NCBI GenBank assembly: GCA_022712335.1 | Contig: JALAGR010000153.1 | Location: 1-8,191, forward strand | Direction: 5' to 3' | From: Pediococcus sp. | GTDB lineage: Bacteria > Bacillota > Bacilli > Lactobacillales > Lactobacillaceae | DNA length: 8,191 bases | Shown: one piece after another, positions 1 through 6,823 of the stretch | Layout of the letters: each line of letters starts with the position of its first letter | Position numbering within the stretch: the stretch's first letter is position 1 | Translations under genes and position numbers: made by a program | The notes under the pieces: generated by a model | The model's input: the letters and a program-made list of their open reading frames with translations, nothing else | The model's database searches: none | Told to the model about the DNA's origin: nothing

Positions 1-1093
1 AAATTACACTTAAATTATAAACAGCCAACGCTAGCGAGCCAGCTGTACTTCCAAATAGTAGATGATTAATTTGTGGCATTAAAGCCATCATCCCCACACT
101 CGCTGCCATTGAAATCGTCAACGAAACTCGAAGCAGCGATGTCGCAGACCGATAAAACGCTCTCGTATCGCGCTTTTGTAAAGCCTCTGTCAAAGATGGC
201 ATCAAAGTCGTTGCGAAGGCTGTTGCAATCACCGTTCCCAACTGTACTAATGGCTGAGCTCGATCGTAGATTCCCTTCATTGATTTTGCGGCTTCTTGTG
301 AGAAACCACTTGTCACGAGATTATTTTTAACGGTAAATGAATCTACTAATTGAAGTAAAATAATCATCGCTGCTAATAAGCAAATCAATCCCCCTTCAAC
401 AATGACTCGTTTCAGAAGCCTTTTAAACAGCTTCGCATTAAAACTACTAGTTTTAAACTTTGCAAGTTTCAATCCAAATTTTGTAAAAAATAACGTCGAT
501 GCTACGGCTGCAAAAGTCGAGCTTGCCATCGCCCATGTTCCCATTTTGTAAATTGACCAATCTAAATTAACCGCCAGAACGGCGACTAATATAATTATCG
601 CTACTCGAACCACTTGTTCAGCCACTTGAGACTTTGCCGTCGGTACTACATCATAAATCCCTTGATAGTATCCTCTCCCAGTAGCTAGCAGTGGCATAAA
701 TAAGAACATCGTTGAAACCATCCGTAATAAAGGTGTCAACGCAACATCTCCCATGGCTTTAGCAATCAACTGTGCTCCCACCATCAAAAAGAGAAATATC
801 CCAATAGATAATATAGCTAGAATTAGCATTGCATAGCGACTTAACACTAATTTATTTTTTTTATCAGGTTCTTCAGCAATAATTTTTGAGATGAAAATTG
901 GAAATCCATTTAAGGCAAAAGTCATCCCAATCCCATAAATTGGATAAATTTGTTGGTATACGTAAAAACCAGTATTTCCAACTAAATTTTGTAATGGCAC
1001 ACGGTAGATTGCGCTTAAAACTTTGGCAACAATCGAAGCAACTGACAGAATCATTGCCCCTTGCATGACATTTTTAGCACTCGAATTCTTCAA
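1..1093 (-). CDS. Polysaccharide/lipid flippase, SpoVB/YabM-like (MOP superfamily), C-terminus cut by window edge
   Basis: Multi-pass membrane protein of the polysaccharide biosynthesis/MVF exporter type, expected to flip a lipid-linked glycan or cell-wall precursor across the cytoplasmic membrane; the substrate cannot be told from sequence. 364 codons are visible, starting MKNSSAKNVMQGAMILSVAS. Hydrophobic helices alternate with short basic loops. The RGYYQG motif and the following PTAKSQVAEQ segment (roughly residues 138-160) are typical of SpoVB/YtgP-like flippases. Family members are usually somewhat over 500 residues, so about 150-180 residues lie beyond the left edge. I chose the TTG at 1091-1093 because a GTGAGG-like Shine-Dalgarno sequence overlapping the mfd stop lies about 6 nt upstream. 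In-frame ATGs 9 and 13 codons later are possible but would remove a conserved N-terminus. The start is 8 nt after the mfd stop, so the genes are almost certainly co-transcribed and perhaps translationally coupled. Placement after mfd parallels Bacillus yabM. Family assignment is solid; role is inferred. Confidence 0.88.
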   Translation of the reverse strand, partial: MKNSSAKNVMQGAMILSVASIVAKVLSAIYRVPLQNLVGNTGFYVYQQIYPIYGIGMTFALNGFPIFISKIIAEEPDKKNKLVLSRYAMLILAILSIGIFLFLMVGAQLIAKAMGDVALTPLLRMVSTMFLFMPLLATGRGYYQGIYDVVPTAKSQVAEQVVRVAIIILVAVLAVNLDWSIYKMGTWAMASSTFAAVASTLFFTKFGLKLAKFKTSSFNAKLFKRLLKRVIVEGGLICLLAAMIILLQLVDSFTVKNNLVTSGFSQEAAKSMKGIYDRAQPLVQLGTVIATAFATTLMPSLTEALQKRDTRAFYRSATSLLRVSLTISMAASVGMMALMPQINHLLFGSTAGSLALAVYNLSVI

Positions 1094-1101
1094 GGTTAAC
1101 C

Positions 1102-4100
1102 TCACACATATTCTTTAAGCTTCGTAATGTAATTAAATAACTGCATAAACCAATTCTTTTGTGTCATCTGTGGTTGGATTATCAGTTTAACATGCATTTT
1201 ATCATCAGTTTCTGCGATTGTCGCTCTCAATTTTGTTACTGATAATGCTTCAAATATTAGTTTACCTGATATTTTTTGAGTACTTGCTTTAGTTAATACA
1301 ACCGTCAAGATGTGATCTTTTCGGTTGATTCTTTCAATTTGAACTTGATCAGCTATGATTTTCAGATTTGTGATTTCTAATAAGTTGTCTACTTCTTCTG
1401 GATAATCACCGAAGCGATCCAACAAGTCATCTTGAATATCCGTTACTTCGTCCTGACTTTGAGCTTGGCGGAGACGTTTATAAAATTCGATTTTTTGTTG
1501 CTCATCTTCAATGTAAGAACTAGGTAAGAAGGCTTCAATCCCTAAGCTGATTTCACTATCGGAACGGTGCTTAATTTTCTTACCTTGCTTCTTCTTAACC
1601 GCATCTGACAACATCTGTGAATACAAGTCATATCCAACCGAATCAATAAACCCATGTTGTTGTTTACCAAGTAAATTTCCAGCTCCACGAATTGATAAAT
1701 CCCGCATAGCAATTTTAAATCCAGAACCTAATTCGGTGAAATCTTTGATTGCTTCTAATCGCTTTTCACCTAATTCGGTTAGCACGCGATTTTTTTGGTA
1801 TAAGAAGTACGCATACGCCACTCGAGAAGAACGTCCAATTCGTCCACGTAATTGATAAAGCTGCGATAATCCCATGTGATCAGCATTTTCCACAAATAAA
1901 GTATTAGCATTGGGAATATCAATACCAGTTTCGATAATTGTCGTTGTTACTAAGACGTCATATTCGCCCGCGATAAAATCAAACAAGATATCTTCCAACT
2001 GCTTCTCCGTCATTTGTCCGTGAATATAGCCCACGCGTGCTTCTGGAACTAGCGCTTCAATTTCAGCAACCACTTTTTCAATATCCTGAACACGATTATG
2101 CAAATAAAAAACTTGTCCGTTTCGACGGATTTCGCGCATGATTCCTTCACGAATTGCTCCCGCATTTTCTTCCATTACATAAGTTTGAATTGGATATCGA
2201 TTAGTTGGTGGAGTTTCGATCACCGACAAGTCTCGAACACCAATCATCGACATATTCAATGTCCGTGGAATCGGTGTAGCAGTCAACGTCAAAACATCTA
2301 CCTGCGATTTTAATTCCTTCATCCGCTCTTTGTGTTTCACACCAAAACGTTGTTCTTCATCAATAACTAGTAGCCCCAAGTCTTTGAATTCCACATCTTG
2401 GGATAAAAGCCGGTGCGTTCCAACAACTACGTCCACGCTACCATCTTTCAGACCTTCGATTGTTTCCTTCATTTGAGCCTTTGTTTGAAATCTAGATAGC
2501 ATCCCAGTTGCAATTGGATAACCTTCAAACCGGTCGTTCATCGTATCAAAATGTTGTTGTGCCAAAATCGTGGTTGGTACCAAAATCGCAACTTGTTTAC
2601 CACTTTCAACAGCTTTAAAAGCAGCCCGCAGCGCAACTTCGGTCTTTCCATAACCAACATCCCCAACCAGTAGTCGATCCATGGGACGTTCTTTTTCCAT
2701 ATCTTTTTTAATTTCTTCGATTGACCGTAGTTGATCAGGTGTTTCACTGTATGGAAAATCATTATCAAATTGACGTTGGTATTCGTCGTCCGGTTGAAAA
2801 GCAAATCCTTTTTCTGACTCTCGTTTTGCATACAATTCAATCAAGTCATCTGCAATATCTTCAATTTTTGATGCAACATTTTTCTTGGTTTTAGCCCAAT
2901 CAGAACCGCCCAATTTGTTTAATCTTGGACTTTTCCCTTCGGCTGCTACGTACTTTTGTACAAGATTCAATTGTGTAACCGGAATAAATAGTTGCCCGCT
3001 ACCTTCATATTGAATCGTCATATAATCTTGATGGACACCGTCAACTTCCATCGTCGTCATGCCCATGAATTTACCAATACCATGATTAACATGCACTACA
3101 TAGTCGCCATTTTTTAATTCTGTGTAACTTTTTAGACGTTCGGCATTTTCAAGATGTTGCTGGCGAGGGCGCTTTTTAGGGACTTTAGCAAACAATTCTT
3201 TTTCAGTTAATACGACTAATTTAGTACTTGGCATATCAAAACCTTGCGGAAATGATTGCCCAATAATATTGACCGTACCTGGTAGAACTTTATCTGCACT
3301 AACCACTTGAGCTGTTATTTCAAAATCATGGAGGACTTCCGCAATTTTAGATTGGCGTTCTTTAGAATTAGCAAAAATCAACACCGTTTGTTTACGGGCT
3401 AACCAGCGCTCCACTTCGCCTTTTAAAACGGGCATTTGCCCAAAGAAATCTTGGACAGCTCTGGTAGTGATTTCAGTTAGTTGATCAAATTTTAAGCGGC
3501 CCATCCCTTTTTGAAACATTGATAGGAATAACTGTGGTACCGTTTTTTTCTTGATCAACGCCCGAATATCCAAACCATAAGATTCATTATCTAGTAACAA
3601 GTTATTCTTCAATTGATCAACGATCCAACTGGCTTCGTTGTTTTCAATATCTGTTTCAGAATCTAAAATTCGTGGATAGTCGTCTAAAACTAGCACCCCA
3701 TCTTTCAGATAATCCATCAAAGACGTTTTTTCTACATATAATTGTTTAGCGTACATGGCATCTTCTTGGATTAATTGATGGTGCTTCCATCTTTCAATTA
3801 CTTCATTAATATTTTGTTGTAGAATTTCAAAGTTTTCTTCATTTAATTTTTTCTGCGCCTTAGCTACTTGGTTACCCATTAGTTTGATTGCTTGATTGAG
3901 CTTATCTTCACTCACTACCAAATCAGTTGCTGGTAGTATTTCAATATTTTCAATATTTTCAATACTACGTTGTGTACTTTGGTCAAACGTCCGTAAAGAA
4001 TCGATTTCAATATCAAAAAAATCCATTCGGATGGGATCATCTTGATCTAACGGGAAAATATCGACAACCGAACCACGTACTGCAAATTCACCCTTTTTCT

Positions 4101-4599
4101 CCACTTGTTCAACTCGATGGTATCCCAATGCATTAAGATCATTAATTAAATCTTGAAACTCATATTCAGCTCCGACCTCTAAAGTAAGTCGTGCATCAAC
4201 GACATCCTTTGGATCAGGAACTAAGCGTCGCAATCCAGATGTTGAAGTAATGAAAATACCTGTTTTTGATTCAGCTAAAGCACTCAAAAATTGAATTCGT
4301 GCGGTCCGATAGTTCGGTGAACTGGTTGCAACTTCAGCGGCAATAATTTCTTCTGCTGGAAACCAATACGCGTCTACTTCTGACTGTTCTTCTGCAAATA
4401 AATTATAAATACGCTCAGCGTGTGCCAAACTATCAGCAACATACAAAACTGGTTTTGATTTATTTTCAATAATCGTACTTAAAAGAAGTTGCTTAGCCGG
4501 TTCTAGCAATCCCGTTACTAATTGTCGTGTTCCATCTTCAAGCGTTTCAACTACGGCTGTAACACCTGTATCAGACGCGAAAATTTTATCTATATTCAT
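1102..4599 (-). CDS. mfd: Transcription-repair coupling factor Mfd
   Basis: ATP-dependent DNA translocase that pushes stalled RNA polymerase off damaged DNA and recruits UvrA for nucleotide excision repair. The 1165 residues match the usual full length (about 1150-1180). Order of parts: UvrB-like N-terminal module (about 1-340); RNA polymerase-interacting CarD-like domain from about residue 496 (GDYVVHVNHGIGKF); SF2 helicase core with Walker A GDVGYGKT at 646-653, DEEQ box at 747-750, TATP at 773-776, ETGIDIP at 890-896 and QLRGRIGR at 916-923; translocation motif starting RGAGNLLGKQQHG at 971; and the C-terminal TRCF domain (about 1010-1115) that masks the UvrA site. All key motifs are intact. 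The ATG is preceded by AGGAG (4605-4609) with a 5-nt spacer, and only 20 nt separate it from the pth stop, so it lies within the pth-mfd-flippase operon. A 9-bp tandem repeat near 3942-3968 encodes IENIENIE in the N-terminal module. Confidence 0.98.
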   Translation of the reverse strand: MNIDKIFASDTGVTAVVETLEDGTRQLVTGLLEPAKQLLLSTIIENKSKPVLYVADSLAHAERIYNLFAEEQSEVDAYWFPAEEIIAAEVATSSPNYRTARIQFLSALAESKTGIFITSTSGLRRLVPDPKDVVDARLTLEVGAEYEFQDLINDLNALGYHRVEQVEKKGEFAVRGSVVDIFPLDQDDPIRMDFFDIEIDSLRTFDQSTQRSIENIENIEILPATDLVVSEDKLNQAIKLMGNQVAKAQKKLNEENFEILQQNINEVIERWKHHQLIQEDAMYAKQLYVEKTSLMDYLKDGVLVLDDYPRILDSETDIENNEASWIVDQLKNNLLLDNESYGLDIRALIKKKTVPQLFLSMFQKGMGRLKFDQLTEITTRAVQDFFGQMPVLKGEVERWLARKQTVLIFANSKERQSKIAEVLHDFEITAQVVSADKVLPGTVNIIGQSFPQGFDMPSTKLVVLTEKELFAKVPKKRPRQQHLENAERLKSYTELKNGDYVVHVNHGIGKFMGMTTMEVDGVHQDYMTIQYEGSGQLFIPVTQLNLVQKYVAAEGKSPRLNKLGGSDWAKTKKNVASKIEDIADDLIELYAKRESEKGFAFQPDDEYQRQFDNDFPYSETPDQLRSIEEIKKDMEKERPMDRLLVGDVGYGKTEVALRAAFKAVESGKQVAILVPTTILAQQHFDTMNDRFEGYPIATGMLSRFQTKAQMKETIEGLKDGSVDVVVGTHRLLSQDVEFKDLGLLVIDEEQRFGVKHKERMKELKSQVDVLTLTATPIPRTLNMSMIGVRDLSVIETPPTNRYPIQTYVMEENAGAIREGIMREIRRNGQVFYLHNRVQDIEKVVAEIEALVPEARVGYIHGQMTEKQLEDILFDFIAGEYDVLVTTTIIETGIDIPNANTLFVENADHMGLSQLYQLRGRIGRSSRVAYAYFLYQKNRVLTELGEKRLEAIKDFTELGSGFKIAMRDLSIRGAGNLLGKQQHGFIDSVGYDLYSQMLSDAVKKKQGKKIKHRSDSEISLGIEAFLPSSYIEDEQQKIEFYKRLRQAQSQDEVTDIQDDLLDRFGDYPEEVDNLLEITNLKIIADQVQIERINRKDHILTVVLTKASTQKISGKLIFEALSVTKLRATIAETDDKMHVKLIIQPQMTQKNWFMQLFNYITKLKEYV
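3942..3968. repeat. Three-copy 9-bp tandem repeat inside mfd
   Basis: CAATATTTT occurs twice back to back (3942-3950, 3951-3959), followed by the degenerate copy CAATACTAC (3960-3968). It is in frame within mfd and gives the peptide IENIENIE on the minus strand. A 9-bp unit can expand or contract without breaking the frame. Confidence 0.8.
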
Positions 4600-4619
4600 A
4601 CTTACTCCTAGGATTAACC

Positions 4620-5177
4620 CTAGTTATATTTATTCATTAAGCGACTAAAGTCATCGACTTCAATCCAATCTTCCAATGCTTTAATTGTATTTTGAACACC
4701 AATTTCAAAATCCGTTTCTTGTTCTTTTCTGAATTTACCTAATACGTAATCGACAACACTTTCTTTATCTGGATGATCGATACCAACGCGTACTCGGTTA
4801 AATGCTTGTGTGCCAACATGGGCGATAATACTTTTAATTCCATTATGTCCACCTGCAGAACCTTTTTGACGCAAACGAATTTTTCCGACTGGCATATCCA
4901 TATCATCGTAAACGACAATCATATCCTCTAAATCTACATCGAAGTAATCCATCAAAGGACGAACTGCTCGACCAGAATCATTCATATAAGTAGTAGGTTT
5001 TACTAATAATACTTTTTCACCGTTCACTCGAAAGTCCGCTATCATTGCATCATTTTGAATTTTAAAGTTAGTTACATCATGTTTTTCTGCTAGTGCATCA
5101 ATCACCATAAAGCCGGTGTTATGCCGTGTGCGATCATATTCTTTACCAATATTTCCTAAACCAACAATCATTTTCAT
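4620..5177 (-). CDS. pth: Peptidyl-tRNA hydrolase
   Basis: Cytoplasmic esterase that recycles tRNA by cleaving peptidyl-tRNA released by abortive translation; essential in most bacteria. The 185 residues are the normal length. Visible conserved residues are N9 in VGLGN, H19 in TRHNTGF (catalytic His, E. coli H20), N66 in PTTYMN, D91 in VVYDDMDMP (E. coli D93) and N112 in GSAGGHNG. The ATG at 5175-5177 is chosen over a longer reading from a TTG at 5222: AAGGTGG (5186-5192) sits 8 nt before it, and the extra 15 N-terminal residues of the longer form have no counterpart in the family. First gene of the leftward operon with mfd 20 nt downstream; diverges from ldh across about 250 bp. Confidence 0.97.
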   Translation of the reverse strand: MKMIVGLGNIGKEYDRTRHNTGFMVIDALAEKHDVTNFKIQNDAMIADFRVNGEKVLLVKPTTYMNDSGRAVRPLMDYFDVDLEDMIVVYDDMDMPVGKIRLRQKGSAGGHNGIKSIIAHVGTQAFNRVRVGIDHPDKESVVDYVLGKFRKEQETDFEIGVQNTIKALEDWIEVDDFSRLMNKYN

Positions 5178-5254
5178 GTTAATTTCCACCTTCAACACGC
5201 AAAAAATGGCCGAAAGAACCAAAAGTCCCCTCAGCTACCCACGTTTATTTTCAT

Positions 5255-5282
5255 GTAATAGTACCATACTATTGCCTCTAAA
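5255..5282 (-). promoter_or_regulatory. Possible promoter of the pth-mfd-flippase operon
   Basis: On the minus strand TTTAGA (5277-5282; 4/6 to the sigma-A -35) and TATTAC (5255-5260; 4/6 to the -10) are 16 bp apart, about 78 nt upstream of the pth start. The match is weak. The main reason to propose it is that a promoter must lie in this divergent gap and that a perfect palindrome overlaps it. Confidence 0.3.
5257..5273. promoter_or_regulatory. Perfect 7+3+7 palindrome, operator-like
   Basis: AATAGTA (5257-5263), CCA, TACTATT (5267-5273) form an exact inverted repeat. It lies between the divergent pth and ldh genes, overlapping the proposed pth -10 and about 100 bp upstream of the ldh -10. 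There is no T-tract, so it is not a terminator. The regulator is unknown. Confidence 0.4.
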
Positions 5283-5283
5283 C

Positions 5284-5297
5284 GTGTTTTTTAACAC
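5284..5297. repeat. Short inverted repeat GTGTT-TTTT-AACAC
   Basis: Perfect 5-bp arms with a 4-nt T loop in the pth/ldh intergenic region. Too short and AT-rich to be a convincing terminator; recorded as structure in the gap. Confidence 0.3.
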
Positions 5298-5334
5298 TTA
5301 AAATAAAATTTAACCCCCTCTATGCTTGAACTTT

Positions 5335-5347
5335 GTAAAAATTTTAC
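5335..5347. promoter_or_regulatory. GTAAAA-A-TTTTAC palindrome just upstream of the ldh -35
   Basis: Exact 6+1+6 inverted repeat centred about 33 bp upstream of the ldh -10, so it abuts the -35 region. Its place suits an operator, for example for a redox or carbon regulator, but it does not match the Rex consensus well and no regulator is assigned. Confidence 0.3.
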
Positions 5348-5376
5348 TCAACTTTCTTTTCTGAAAATGCTATAAT
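5348..5376 (+). promoter_or_regulatory. ldh promoter with extended -10
   Basis: Perfect TATAAT at 5371-5376 preceded by TGC (5368-5370), an extended -10. The -35 position, 17 bp upstream, holds only TCAACT (5348-5353; 3/6), which is common when the extended -10 is present. It gives a leader of about 45 nt before the ribosome binding site and start of ldh. Confidence 0.8.
5362..5375 (+). promoter_or_regulatory. Possible CcpA cre site overlapping the ldh -10
   Basis: TGAAAATGCTATAA fits 13 of 14 positions of the lactococcal cre consensus WGWAARCGYTWWMA. The one mismatch is the central C of the CG core, which is usually important. ldh genes of lactic acid bacteria are known CcpA targets, which makes the site plausible, but overlap with the -10 could produce the match by chance. 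Confidence 0.3.
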
Positions 5377-5410
5377 TAGTGTTGTTTGATAAATTCAAAA
5401 TATTATATAA

Positions 5411-6391
<981 letters not shown>

Positions 6392-6423
6392 GACTTTTAC
6401 CATCAACTAATTTCAATTTGTTG

Positions 6424-6461
6424 AAAAAAGCAGCTCTGATTAAACTCAGGGCTGTTTTTTT
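6424..6461 (+). terminator. Intrinsic terminator of ldh
   Basis: CAGCTCTGA (6431-6439) pairs with TCAGGGCTG (6446-6454) through 9 bp with one G-U, loop TTAAAC, followed by seven T (6455-6461). An upstream A-run opposite the T-run could make it bidirectional. It lies about 40 nt after the ldh stop codon. Confidence 0.93.
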
Positions 6462-6514
6462 GTGTACATAGACCACTTATGTGTTTATTTCATATTTCCG
6501 ACACTATTTCTTCA

Positions 6515-6542
6515 TAAACATCGGCGTTAACTTTGCTATAAT
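6515..6542 (+). promoter_or_regulatory. Extended -10 promoter for the small RNA candidate
   Basis: Perfect TATAAT at 6537-6542 with TGC directly before it (6534-6536). TAAACA (6515-6520; 4/6) sits 16 bp upstream as -35. The expected transcription start is near 6549. There is no coding sequence downstream until the L,D-transpeptidase, and a terminator intervenes. Confidence 0.7.
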
Positions 6543-6548
6543 AAGTAA

Positions 6549-6736
6549 ACAACATTCATAATGTTAACTTGCTTAAGAAGCAATATTAGTGAATTGAATC
6601 TTTCAATCCCTTTTAAGTAGTCCTCTCCTTTGAACATTTAATAACGCCCTATTTTCATTTTTAAGGATCGAGCGCTTAAATTGACTTCTAATATTTAATG
6701 TTGCTAAATTAAAATTAGGTAATTTAGCGTTTTTTT
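6549..6736 (+). ncRNA. Candidate small RNA of about 188 nt, 6S-like rod or attenuated leader
   Basis: A strong promoter and a perfect terminator bracket about 188 nt without a credible ORF. The ends are complementary. AATATTAG (6582-6589) pairs with CTAATATT (6688-6695), continued past an internal loop by AATT (6592-6595) with AATT (6679-6682). CAACATT (6550-6556) can pair with AATGTTG (6697-6703). An alternative register pairs AGCAATATTA (6579-6588) with TAATGTTGCT (6696-6705), 10 bp with one wobble. Further inside, TCCTT (6626-6630) can pair with AAGGA (6663-6667). The 5' end also holds two small perfect hairpins, AACATT-CAT-AATGTT (6551-6565) and TTGCTT-AAG-AAGCAA (6569-6583). Length, rod-like closure and an unpaired middle recall 6S RNA, including the divergent forms reported from Lactobacillales, but I do not recognise the primary sequence. 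The other reading is an untranslated leader of the L,D-transpeptidase gene with an attenuator. No known riboswitch or T-box core is visible. Confidence 0.5.
6703..6736 (+). terminator. Intrinsic terminator of the small RNA candidate
   Basis: GCTAAATTA (6703-6711) and TAATTTAGC (6720-6728) form a perfect 9-bp stem with loop AAATTAGG, followed by G and seven T (6730-6736). It is AT-rich but perfectly paired. It ends about 85 nt before the L,D-transpeptidase start, so it closes the upstream RNA or serves as an attenuator. Confidence 0.82.
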
Positions 6737-6774
6737 ATTTGAAAAATGCGAAAATAAGCTTGATTAACATTCTA

Positions 6775-6791
6775 TATTACAGTAATGTTAC
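6775..6791 (+). promoter_or_regulatory. WalR-like direct repeat upstream of the L,D-transpeptidase gene
   Basis: TATTAC (6775-6780), five bases, then TGTTAC (6786-6791) resembles the WalR/VicR box TGTWAH-N5-TGTWAH with one mismatch in the first half. On the minus strand two perfect half sites, TGTAAT and TGTTAA, occur with 6-nt spacing. ATTAC-A-GTAAT (6776-6786) is also a perfect small palindrome. No convincing -35/-10 pair for the downstream gene was found; TATATT (6773-6778) is the best -10-like hexamer. Confidence 0.28.
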
Positions 6792-6809
6792 AGAGGATAA
6801 AATTATTAT

Positions 6810-6823
6810 GGAGGCCCATGATG
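6810..6823 (+). promoter_or_regulatory. Ribosome binding site deciding between two adjacent ATGs
   Basis: GGAGG at 6810-6814 is followed by two consecutive in-frame ATGs (6818-6820 and 6821-6823). The spacers are 3 and 6 nt, so the second ATG is favoured; the choice changes the protein by one Met. Confidence 0.7.

Noticed and set aside
73..330. Plus-strand ORF of 85 codons
   Set aside because: It is antisense to the flippase gene, whose minus-strand frame is open and conserved through the whole stretch; no ribosome binding site and low-complexity composition.
5178..5222. N-terminal extension of pth from a TTG at 5222
   Set aside because: The extra residues have no counterpart in the family, whereas the ATG at 5177 has a good ribosome binding site and gives the standard 185 residues.
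5333..5351. Rex operator upstream of ldh
   Set aside because: TTTGTAAAA...TTTTACTCAA only loosely resembles TTGTGAA-N4-TTCACAA and its outer arms do not pair in register; kept only as an unassigned palindrome.
6561..6620. Short ORF of 19 codons within the small RNA candidate (ATG at 6561)
   Set aside because: No ribosome binding site, the ATG lies in a hairpin arm, and the composition is not protein-like.
6549..6736. T-box or metabolite riboswitch
   Set aside because: The conserved T-box core and the familiar signature strings of common riboswitches are not seen, and the downstream gene is not a typical riboswitch target.
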